A stretch of DNA of 64,000 nt from Hemileia vastatrix. Its lineage: Eukaryota > Basidiomycota > Pucciniomycetes > Pucciniales > Zaghouaniaceae. The position numbers and the translations under genes are program-made. The notes below the pieces were generated by a model that had not been told where the DNA came from, searched no databases, and saw only the letters and a list, made by a program, of their open reading frames with translations. The DNA lies in the NCBI GenBank assembly GCA_030280995.1, contig JASXTE010000008.1:5041001-5105000 (forward strand), given 5' to 3'. Shown one piece after another: positions 46,798 through 56,541 of the stretch (positions are counted from its first letter, which is position 1; each line of letters starts with the position of its first letter).

Positions 46798-48770
46798 TTG
46801 CAGGTACCAGACTATGTTCTTCTTCCAACAAATGGAGTTAATACTACTGTAATTCCTACCTCTACAAGTGTCAATGTACCCATTAGTTTACTGTCAGAAT
46901 CAAATTCTATAACTCCTGAGCAGATCTTTGTCCCGGGAGATGCTTTGGAGTTATCAGAGAGTGATGCTGTTGAGAAATCTTCCAAAAATCCTCAACGGCT
47001 AAAGGTAATCATGCAACGGGTTACACCTGAATTTTCATCAGAAGAAGAATCTCCACTTTCCAACTCTGTTGATATCAAAGATGAGGATTCAACTCTCAAC
47101 AAATCCTTGCCGACTCAAGGGAGACCAGTGAGACAACAAAGGCCTCCATCTTACTATGGCTTTGCTGCCAGCTTCTCACCAGTTAATCCTACCTATAAAC
47201 AAGATTTGTGTAGTCCTGAAGCTGAATTATGGAAAGAAGCCATGGATACCGAGTATGAATATCTCTGTGAACATCATGTGGGTGATTTAGTCACAAAAAA
47301 ACAGGGCATGAAAGTTATAGGGGGTACATGGGCTCTTTCAAAAAATAAGGATGAACTTGGTAGGGTCATTAGATATAAAGCTCATTGGGTAGCACTAGGT
47401 AATCTTCAGAAGGAGGGTACTGACTATGGGGAGACCTATGCCTCTGTTGGACGCACTGAAACTTTCAGATTGTTAATGTCTCTCGCCGCTGCAAGAAACT
47501 GGACTGTTTCTCAGTTTGATATCTCAACGGCCTTCTTTCATGGTGTCATGAAAGATGATGTGTATGTTACTCAAGTAAAGGGTTATGAACAAGGAGGGAA
47601 AGATAAAGTATGGAAACTCCGTAAATCTTTGTATGGCACCTGGCAGGCACCTTGGCAATGGAAAGAAAAATTTGTTGCAGTCATGAATAGACTAAATTTT
47701 ACCAAAGCTGAGGGCGATGAGTCACTTTTTATATTTCAGAAGAATGATAAATTTATTTTTATACATATTCATGTGGATGATGGTTTAGTTTTATCAAACA
47801 ATCATAATCTTGTTAAAAAATTTCACAATGATTTAATTGAACATTTTAAAGTGAAATGGACAGACAAGCCAACATATCATCTTGGTATCAAAATTACTTA
47901 TCTCGATGACTTTATCACCCTTAGTCAAGAATCGTATGTTGACGAGCTGGAAAGATATTCTGATCTTAGTGATTGTAAAAAATTGTCAACTCCTCTTCCT
48001 GTTGGCTGTGTTTTGCTTGATCCGTCACCCATGGAGACTCAAGATGGTTTGAATGACCCTTACCAAGAATTTATTGGCTCACTCAATTATCTAGCTGTCT
48101 CTACTAGACCTGATATTTGTCAAGCACTGAATGCACTGTCGAAGTTCAATGCTAATCACTCACCAACTCATTGGAAGCTTGCTCTTAAACTTCTTCAGTA
48201 TGTAGTTACCAATAAGTCTGTTGGTCTAAAGTATAAAATAAATGAAGAAAACATTATATTTCAATCGTACAGTGATGCTGATTATGCCAATTGCAAATCT
48301 ACAAGATGTTCTATCACGGGTTATGTCATTCTTTTGAACAATAGTCCTATTTCCTGGCAAAGTCGACGTCAGAAGGTGGTTACCCTTTCCGTTACAGAGG
48401 CGGAATATATTGCCATGTGTGATTGTGCAAAGACGCTCATTTGGATCTCAAAGCTGTTTCTCTCACTGAATATTTCTTTCCTCACTCCTCAAATTCTGAG
48501 TAGTATCAATGCTCTTGAGTTGTTTTGTGATAATAGCGGTGCAATATTTCTGTCTAAAGAAGCTCAAATTAATGAGCGGTCCAAACATATTGATGTTTTC
48601 TATCACTGGTTAAGGCAAAAGGTAAAACGGAATGAACTTCATATTGTCTATTGTCCAACTCTTGATATGTTGGCAGACATGTTTACCAAACAACAACCTC
48701 ACATACGATATGAAAATGACAAAAGACGTTTAAATCTTATCATGTCTGAAGCAGGGGGGGTATTGAAGAA
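46798..48770 (+). CDS. Copia RT and RNase H (661-codon frame)
   Basis: A long uninterrupted frame. The RT opens with ELWKEAMDTEYEYL and has FDISTAFFHG, a catalytic box IHVDDGLVL (about 47767) and the GSLNYLAVSTRPDI block. RNase H has SDADYANCKSTRCSITGYVI, then VTEAEYIAMCDCAK and HIDVFYHWLRQKV, all diagnostic of Ty1/copia. The frame runs a few codons past 48770 into the 3' LTR. Upstream frames are broken, so it is no longer expressed as part of an intact polyprotein. Confidence 0.92.
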
Positions 48771-49292
48771 TGCGCCTGGATAGGTTGTCAAGTTTCTAAA
48801 TCTTCTACACATGCTCAACACAATACTAGATTTGAAGAATGCGCCTGGATAGGTGGTCAAGCTCCTACATCTTCTACACATTCTCAACACAATGCTAGAT
48901 TTAGAACGGGTATAGATTTATTTTGTGATCTGTTAGTAAGGGTGAATAGTGATAATATGAGATTATATATAGTTGATAGAGTTTGTACTTGTTACCTATC
49001 CAATCTCGTATTTCTTTTCTTTTCACTGAAAACTGATTGATCATACCAAATCATTTTTCTCTCTCTATTTTTAATTCATTAAATTTTTATTTGTCTTACG
49101 TTACTATTGCTGCCCATTCATCAATCACTGGGGACAGGTGATTGATAAATATTCTAGCAGCGTGGAGATATTACTAACAGTCAGATTATAATTAATAAAT
49201 TAAAAGGTGATTGATAAATATTCTAGCAGCGTGGAGATATTACTAACAGACGGATTATAATTAATAAGTTAAAAGAAACTGGGTCTTCAATA
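48771..49292 (+). repeat. Copia 3' LTR
   Basis: 522 bp, immediately after the PPT GCAGGGGGGG. It has the same 5' tandem pair as the left LTR and an extra 69-bp tandem duplication near its 3' end (units at 49137 and 49206) that the left LTR lacks. Confidence 0.9.
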
Positions 49293-49297
49293 GGTTG

Positions 49298-49518
49298 AAC
49301 CTCAGGGAAGGTTCATTTTTACATTGCCAAAGGTAATGTCAAAAAATGTTTTAAGTGGACCATTCTTGATGAATTTTCAAGCGAGAATTGGTTTTCAGTT
49401 TGATATGGGAATCAGTTTGGAGTTGACCTGTGAAGATGAAAGGAGGCTTCAAATGAGGCTATCATCTCCTGGAGATTATGGTTGGGAGACCAGGCCTGGG
49501 TTGTCTTCAATGTGCTAG
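49298..49518 (+). pseudogene. W protease region, distal part
   Basis: After the copia TSD the W reading resumes with VLSGPFLMNFQARIGFQFDM, the block usual after the protease in Ty3 elements (LG.PFL..F.A). The joining frame is off by one base. It ends at TAG 49516-49518. Confidence 0.7.
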
Positions 49519-49856
49519 TGCATGAATTTTTGTAGAAGAAGAAGGGAAGTGGGTGCCGCCTCTGGGTTTTTGGAGTGTGGCTCAGGCTCTAGTGAGAGTT
49601 TGTCTTTTTTAGAGTGATGAGGGCTGATTGCCCTAGTTCTACAACCTCTCCCCAAGATGAGGAAATCCCAGGTTGTAGTAGGTCACCTCCCCTGGAGATA
49701 TACCAAGTGGATTTTCAACTTTCTCTTTAAAATTTTTTCTCTTCTCTGCAAGTATTCTTCATTTTTTTTATCAAGTATCTGTTCTCTCTCAAGATTTTTA
49801 ATTATTTTTATTCAAGTTCAAAAAATAAGATTGGCTATATATCTTTATTAAAAGAT

Positions 49857-50765
49857 ATGCAGAAAAGCTGTGGGGTGGTGAGATTGGGGTTTAAAAGTAA
49901 GTACTCCCAATTGTGCACCACTAGGGATTCTTCTACACCTTTCAAAAACATTACTTTGGCCACATCTGTGAGCATTGGGGAAACCCCTGGTTATTTTTGT
50001 AGGATAGAAGAAAACTCATGGAAATAAAATAAAAATTTCAAGATAACTGAAGAAAAGAAAGAAAAAAATCTGAATATAATCAAAAAAGAAGAAGAGAATT
50101 ATTTTTGTGAAGATCAGAAAAATGAATTTTTGGGCCTCCAGCATGAGGTTAAACTGCATAAGCTTTTGAAGGAAGAAGATCATCAAGATCAATTTTTGCG
50201 TCTCCAGCATGAGGTTAAACTACACAAAATTTTTAAGAAAGAAGATCAGAAAGATCAATTTTTAGGCCTCCAGCATGAGGTTAAAATTCACAAAATTTTG
50301 AAAAAAGAAGATCAGCAAGATTAATTTTTGGGCCTCTGGCATGAGGATAAACTGCAAAATTTTAGAAGGTGTGATTCAGAAGATGAATCAAGATTTAAGG
50401 ATTTGGAAGATGGAAGTGAGGATGAAGATGTGGAATTGCAGAAAAGTTTTAGAGTGGTGAGATTGGGGTCTAAAAGTAAGTCCTCCCAATTGTGCACCTC
50501 TATGGTTTCTTCTACACCTTTCAAAAACATTACCTTGACCACACATGTGAGAAATGGGGAAAACCTTAGTTTTTGTTCCAGGTTTGGTGGTGAAGATGTC
50601 CTGAAGATCCCTCAAGTTGAAGGCAGAGCTGCAAAGTATAAGAAGGTAGCACAGAAGATTAGGCCTGTAGGTTTGAATCCTCCTTTGAAGAGACCTCCGT
50701 TGTCAAGAGATCCGTACTGTACTCCACTGGTGAAGAATCCTCCTGATTTTGTGGAAACTGCTTGA
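49857..50765 (+). pseudogene. W spacer between protease and RT, with internal repeats
   Basis: Four 66-bp units start at 50131, 50197, 50263 and 50329 and encode GLQHEVKLHKLLKEEDHQDQ-like 22-residue repeats. A block at 49865-49995 is duplicated at 50450-50580 (text around LGSKSKSSQLCTSMVSSTPF). The last part is basic and Pro-rich (LNPPLKRPPLSRDPYCTPLV). A TAA (50322) and TGA (50763) interrupt it. Its function is unknown; such spacers are often poorly conserved. Confidence 0.6.
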
Positions 50766-52526
50766 ATGACTGTGGAAAGGTTGAAATTTGTTAATTTTGG
50801 TCCTGATGGGTGGTTTTCTGATGAGGAAAAGAAGTTGGTTTTTCACGTTATTGTGCTCCGCAAGAAAGAGGGGGCATTTGTTGAAGAGGAAAGGGGTGTG
50901 TTGAAATACTCTTATGGGGAACCTTACTTGATTCCTGTGGTTTGCCACAAACCTTGGAAAAGCAAACCTATTCCGATTCCAGCTTCTATTAGGGATAATT
51001 TTATAGAGATTGTTAGGGAAAGAGTCAGGACTGGTTTATACAAACTATCAACATCTAGTTACTCAAGTCCTGTATTCTGTGTAAAGAAGCAGGATGGGAA
51101 GCTGGGGGTGGTGCATGATCTTAGAGCCTTGCACAGAGTCACTATCAAGGATACAGGAATGCTTCCAAATGCAGAAGACTTTGCAGAAGCTTTTTCTGGA
51201 AGGGTGTGTTATGGTTTGGGTGATATTATGGGTGGTTATGATGAAAGGGAACTTCACATGGATTCATGGCCACTTACAACGTTTGAGACTCCTCTGGGAA
51301 TATTTCAGCTCACTAGGTTGAATCAAGGAGCAAATAATTCAGTATCTGTATATCAAGAACAAACAGCTTGGATTTTACAGAATGAGGTCCCTACTTATTC
51401 TGGTATTTTTATTTATGATAGTGGAATCAAACAACCCTCCACTGATTATGGAAAATCAGTGCTGAAGGAGAACCCTAGTATAAGGTGATTTGTTTGGGAA
51501 TATGCAATTACTCTAGAGAGGGTATTGTTTAGAATTGAAGAGGCTGGTTTGACCATTTCTGGGTCAAAGTTTTGTTGTTGTTTTCCTGCTCTGGAAGTTC
51601 TGGGTCATGTTTTATGTAAGGAGGGAAGGATTATGGAAAAGAAGAAGGTTAATAAAATTCAGTCATGGCCAAGTCATAAAAATACTACTGAAGTCAGGGG
51701 ATTTTTGGGGGTTTGTGTGTACGTCAGGATTTTTATTATAGATTTTTCTTTGTTGGCTTCACCTTTAAAAAGGTTTACCAGGAATGATGCGGAGTGGGAA
51801 TGGTCTGAAGAGTGTGAAGAGGCCTTTCAGAAGTTGAAGAAGGTGGTACATGAAGATATTATTCTTCATAGGTTGGATTATGGTGTTGGTGCTGAAAAAA
51901 TTTATCTGGAAGTGGACTCCAGTTATATTGCTGCTGATGCTGTGTTGTCTCAGGAAGATAATACTGGGAGGGTCAGGCAAGTAAGGTATGAGTCCATGGT
52001 TTTTAATGAGGTTGAATCTATACATTCTCAACCTAAGTTGGAATTGTGTGGTGTAGCAAAAATTTTAAAGAAGCTGAAAACTATTTTGTGGGGGAAGTAT
52101 TTTGAGCTGCAGGTGGATGCAAAATCTCTGGTTCAAATTATAAATACACCTAGTCTTCCAAATGCTCAAATGACTAGGTGGGTGGCATTTATTCAGAATT
52201 TCTCTTTTGACCTGGTACACACACCTGGGAAAACTTTTACAATGCCAGATGAATTATCAAGGAGACCACCCACAGATGGAGATTCAAAGCCTGAAGAATT
52301 CGATGAAGATGTCCCACTGGTTAGGGCCAGCACAAAAGGTGCTGAAGATTTTTCTTTCCTCCTCAATGAGGCTAAACTTGATGATCATTCTTTCCTCCCC
52401 CATGAGGCTAAACTGGATGATTGTTCTCTCCTCCACCAAGAAGTTAAACTGGCTGGCTCTAATCTTGATTCTGGAAATCAGGATGTTTTTTTGATGAAGA
52501 TGGGGCTGTTGTTTGGGATGGCTTAA
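50766..52526 (+). pseudogene. W reverse transcriptase and RNase H
   Basis: RT motifs in order: SYSSPVFCVKKQDGKLGVVH, DLRALHRVT, LGDIMGGYDER, FETPLGIFQLTRLNQGANNS. At the catalytic box the sequence is FIYDSGIKQP, so the second Asp of (F/Y)xDD is lost. A TGA at 51486 follows, then SGSKFCCCFPALEVLGHVLC. RNase H begins LEVDSSYIAADAVLSQ (about 51909) and ends with TRWVAFIQNFSFDLVHTPGK and LSRRPP. The C-terminus has three short repeats (EAKLDDHSFLPH, EAKLDDCSLLHQ, EVKLAGS). It cannot be active as it stands. Confidence 0.9.
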
Positions 52527-52762
52527 AATTGGAAAATGATGTTTTTGTCAGTTAACTGAATTCTCTTAAGATTCAGTGGAAGGAAAAGTATGTACCAAAA
52601 ATTAGGGATTGGTGTCCTGGATGGGCTGGTTGTGTTGCTCATGTGTACACTGGAAGTTTTGATGACAGGGTTGTACCCTTGGATGTTGTTTTAATGGATT
52701 TTGAAGATGAGACCTGGGTTCAGACTGGGTTTTATTATATTATGCTTTAATATCTGTTAACT

Positions 52763-53969
52763 TTGAAGAGGCCAGATATTTGTGATGATGATAATTGGGT
52801 AGCAATCAAGAAGAAGAGTCCTGGCTTCTATGTGTCAGGAAGGAGGTTGATGAGGAGGAGGAATCCAAATCCTCAGGTAGTGGTGACTCAGAAGAAGGGT
52901 CAAGAGTTGGTGTTGAAGTCTTTGCATGAAGACCTTGGTCATAGAGGCTTTGGGGAGACTTATAGAAGAGTAGCTGATAGATTCTGGTGTCCAGGTATGA
53001 AGTTGGCTGTGCAGGGTTGGGTTCAATCTTGTGAAGAATGTCAAAGAAGAAGTCACTTGAAACCTAAAGAGGTTGCCTGTGCTACTGGAGAGTCAACTTT
53101 GTTTGGAAGAGTTAGTCTGGATGCTTTCCATATTAAAGAGGGAAGATATAAACACTTGATTGTTACCAGGGATGATTTGTCTGGTTGGGTTGAGGTGGTG
53201 CCTCTGGTTAATTTGACTGCCAAAAATTTGGCAGAATTTTCAAAGAACAAATGGGTGTTTAAGTATGGGTTGATGAATTTGGTGACTGTTGATGGTGGGC
53301 CAGAGTTTGGAGCTGAATTTAAAGAAGCCATGGCAAGTATTGGTTCTAAAGTCAGAAGGGCTACACCTTATTATCCTGAAGCTGAAGGCATGGTTGAAAG
53401 AGGCCATCAAGTTATCAAGAATGCTTTGGTTAAAATGTGTGGAGATAGTGCTGAAAATAAAGGCATTATTTGCTGATAGGGTCACTGTGAAAAGGGCAAC
53501 TGGCCATTACCCTTATGAATTAATTTTTGGGTAGAAAGCTGTTCTACCAGTGGATTTGGAAGCTGTCTCTTATCTTGGAATTTATTGGTATGATGTGTGC
53601 TCAAAAGAAGATTTTCTCTGTGCCAGGATGCAACTGTTGGAATGTAGAGAGGAATGTCAAGAGAAGGCATACTCTAGAATGATGAAGATAAGAAATTGAT
53701 TAGTCAGATACTGGGACAAGAAGTTGGCTCATAGACTCAGGAATCCTTTGAAACCTGGTTGTTTGGTTTTGGTGTATAATAGAAGTTTGGAGATTCATCC
53801 AGGAAAGATGTTTGCTGACAGATGAAATGGACCTTACAGAGTCAGATCTCACGTGTCTGGAGGCTCTTATGTTTTGGAGGAGCTAGATGGTGCAGTCTTA
53901 AAGAAGAGAGTGGATGTTAATCAGGTGAAGAGATTTTACCCTAGAGGCACTAGAAATGAAGAAGATTGA
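52763..53969 (+). pseudogene. W integrase
   Basis: The zinc domain is H-E-D-LGHRG...FWCPGM...CEECQ (about 52920-53045). The catalytic core has DAFHIKEG, TVDGGPEFG and EGMVERGHQVI, giving the D-D-E triad. After a stop at 53474 coding similarity continues with RATGHYPYELIFG, then LRNPLKPGCLVLVYNRSLEI and NGPYRVRSHVSGGSYVLEEL, the C-terminal DNA-binding domain, ending at TGA 53967-53969. Four stops occur in this part. There is no chromodomain. Confidence 0.88.
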
Positions 53970-54105
53970 CTCCGCAATAAGGATAAACTATGGACCATTC
54001 TCTGATTTTGGATTTTGGTGATGCTGTGCATCTGTTTTGTTGGGAACTTTTTTTTGTTAGAAGTTACCAATGGGTGGGGCTTCTAGATTTGATTTTGGCA
54101 AGTGT

Positions 54106-54146
54106 GGGGGTAACTGATGGTCTGGCTGCTCTATCAACAGTTACTC
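54106..54146 (+). repeat. Stem-loop module, copy 1
   Basis: GGGGGTAACTG ... CAGTTACTCC with a conserved loop (TGGTCTGGCTGCTCTATCAA). The stem has one mismatch near its base. Confidence 0.7.
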
Positions 54147-54365
54147 CAGATTGTCTGTTTCCAGCCCCTTCTCTTAATTTGGTTGAACCCTAGTATTTGT
54201 TTCTTTTCACAGGTTTTAGTCCTCTATGACTTTAAACTGGAATTTCCTTTGATTTTCAAGTGCTGGACTCTTCACGCTTATTGGTTTTGGTTTAATGTGT
54301 TGGATTTTGTGTTTTTATTAGAAGGTACCCAGGGGGGCTTCTAGATTTTATTTTTGAAAGTGAGT

Positions 54366-54403
54366 GGTTAACTGATGAGCTGGCTGCTCTGTGAACAGTT
54401 ACC
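54366..54403 (+). repeat. Stem-loop module, copy 2
   Basis: GGTTAACTG ... CAGTTACCC around GATGAGCTGGCTGCTCTGTG. Same loop as copy 3. Confidence 0.7.
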
Positions 54404-55588
54404 CAAAAATGTCTGTTTCAAGCATTTTGTTTGTCCTAGTTGAATCCTAGTTCTGGTTTTTGTTATTCAGGTTTCAAGTCCCTTATAACTTTAAACTGGT
54501 TACTGGTTCAAGAATGGCTTCTTTCGTTTTGGTGGTGGATCACTGGTGGTCTCCCATCATTTTTACTTATTGGAGGGAGCCCACCCAGTGATCATTTTCT
54601 TGGACTGGCCTTTCTATGGAGTTAGACTTTGTCTTTTTCTTTTCTTTAATTTTTGTGTTGATGGTTGTGTTTGATGGTAGTTTTAGATTATTTTCCTTTT
54701 TCTCTTTTTTCTTTTAATTTTTTATGGGGGTTATTAGGATATAAAGAGGGAAAAATCACAAAATTATATTATATGGTTTCACCACATCAGGGTCACCTGG
54801 ATGTGGGAAAGCATTGGTGGGTAAAGGCTCATCAATTGGCCGGGAAATGCTACTTTCTTTTTTATCTCTATCTAAGTTTTTTATTATTTTATTTGATTTA
54901 TATTTATTTCATATTTTCTTTATTTATACTATTTTTCTTAATTTATTTTATCTCAATTCATTTAAAAATTATTTAAAGGTGTTTCCACATCAAGGTGCAC
55001 TTAGATGTGGTTAAGGTATCAGGGGATCAGCTCATTGATTGGCTGGGGGATACCATTTTGTTATTTTTTTAGACAGGATGAAGGGTCTTGTGGAACTCAA
55101 GAACTGTTGGATAATACTTCAAGATATTTTGTTAGTCCTCCAAGACTTAAAACTGGCTGTTTTTTTTAAGATTGCTTCAAGATTTTATTTTTGTTACTAC
55201 TGTGGATCTATTAGTCCTCTAAGACTTTTAATTGGCTTGTTTTCAAGATTTTATCAAGAATTTGGATTATTATTTTTTGTATCTACTAGTCCTTCAAGAC
55301 TTTAAACTGAACACTGGGTTAGTCTGTCAAGACTTTAAACTAAACACTGGGGTAGTCCGTCAAGACTTTAAACTGAACACTGGGGAAGTCCATCAAGAAT
55401 TTAAACTGAACACTGTGGTCAGTCCATCAAGACTTTAAACTGAATAATGGTATAGTCCCCTAAGACTATAAACTGAGGATGGTTTAATGGTTGAGTCCTT
55501 CAGGACTATAAACTGATAATGGGAGCTGGTGTGATTTTGGCAGAGGGCATCCAAAGGGGGAGTCTCTGAATTTTTTTAAGGAAAGTGT

Positions 55589-55631
55589 GGGGGTAACTGA
55601 TGAGCTGGCTGCTCTGTAGAACAGTTACCCC
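55589..55631 (+). repeat. Stem-loop module, copy 3
   Basis: GGGGTAACTG ... CAGTTACCCC, a perfect 10-bp stem enclosing the GAGCTGGCTGCTCTG loop. All three copies have AAGTG(T/A)G just upstream. Confidence 0.8.
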
Positions 55632-55868
55632 AGAATGATAGTTTTTTTCTTTGGTCTTTAATGTTTTTATCTCTGTTTCTGTCTTTTTAATTCAGGTTTT
55701 GAGTCCTCCAAGACTATAAACTGAGGGTTTTGAGTCCCCCAAGACTATAAAATGAGGGCTGTTAGTCCCCCAAGACTTAAAACTGAGGATTAGTCCCCCA
55801 AGACTTTAAACTGAGGAAATTACTTTATTTTATTTATTTCTAAATCAATATTTTCAGGCAAGAAGCAA

Positions 55869-56493
55869 TTACAGAAAAGAATCAAGAGATGTGACAAAAT
55901 GTTCAGCATTGGCTTTGAACTGGTGAATGAGGTTCTTCCATTTCTCAAGGTCCTGTGGATTCCTGGCAGGAGTGAATTGGAAGTAATTTAGAATGAGATG
56001 CTTCTTTTGAGAATAATGCTTTTGGAATTTGTCTTTGATAGTGCGCAATCAATTAGGTGGGGGTGCTTCAATGGTTCCCACATTGTCATCATCACTGTCA
56101 GGATGGAAATGAACTGGAAATTTGTCAGATTGAATTTCTGTATGAAGAAGTATTGGGCTTACCATCAGAAGGACCAGGGATGGTAGAGCTAGTGATTATA
56201 GCGGGGTTGGAACTCTTTTTTGAAGGGTGTAATTTGTTGACCAGTCTGGGGATTAGGAGAGATGGTCTAGATCTTTTGGTGCTGGTAGAAGGTGGGTCAG
56301 GTTGACGGGGAAGAGAAGATGTTGAAGAGGACAATGGACCAGGTCTGAAACAAGTCTTCTTCCTAGAGTGACAGGCATCACAGGAGGTTCTGTAGGGATG
56401 AGCCAGTGGTGTGATGGTACAGATGAAATTGTTGTCAATGCAGTATTGGCAAGGACCCATGTCAGTAGCAGATTTGTAGAGAAAGCTGAACAT
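55869..56493 (-). pseudogene. Antisense frame in W with a Cys6 motif of the Zn(II)2Cys6 type
   Basis: On the minus strand ATG 56493 opens MFSFLYKSATDMGPCQYC. Six cysteines are spaced C-X2-C-X6-C-X12-C-X2-C-X6-C (CQYC at about 56451, CDAC at about 56390), which fits the fungal Zn2Cys6 consensus. A Ser/Pro/Lys-rich segment follows to 56125. After one frame change near 56140 the reading goes on (FPVHFHPDSDDDNVGTIEAP), passes a TGA near 56050, then gives a helical tail (PQDLEKWKNLIHQFKANAEH) to TAA 55871-55869. About 205 residues in total. Some plant Ty3 elements are known to carry antisense genes at this position; a role in W is inference. It may instead be a captured host fragment. Confidence 0.5.
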
Positions 56494-56530
56494 GGTGGTG
56501 GTGATCAAGGAGAATGTGAAAATTCTCTAT

Positions 56531-56541
56531 TTGAGAGAGGA
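56531..56541 (+). promoter_or_regulatory. W polypurine tract
   Basis: TTGAGAGAGGA abuts the 3' LTR start TGTGGTCTT. Confidence 0.65.

Larger units (their letters stand above)
44005..49292 (+). mobile_element. Complete Ty1/copia element with TAT...ATA LTR ends
   Basis: The 5288-bp element lies between perfect 5-bp repeats GGTTG (44000-44004, 49293-49297). The LTRs (44005-44467, 48771-49292) start TATTGAAGA and end TCTTCAATA, a 9-bp inverted terminal repeat, instead of TG..CA. Directly before the 3' LTR is GCAGGGGGGG (PPT). Inside are gag, protease, integrase, RT and RNase H in copia order with several stops. It interrupts the protease region of W. Confidence 0.92.
54223..55815 (+). repeat. 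About 15 copies of an AGTCC...AAGACTTTAAACTG unit
   Basis: Copies at about 54223, 54477, 55134, 55210, 55288, 55320, 55352, 55385, 55418, 55452, 55493, 55696, 55730, 55762 and 55790. Between 55288 and 55500 they form a near-perfect 32-bp tandem array. The core AGTCCNNCAAGACT can pair AGTC with GACT. The region is non-coding on the plus strand and lies between W integrase and 3' LTR. Confidence 0.85.

Noticed and set aside
54223..55815. CRISPR-like array (32-bp spacing)
   Set aside because: The units are contiguous tandem repeats without unique spacers, the sequence is eukaryotic, and no cas genes are present.
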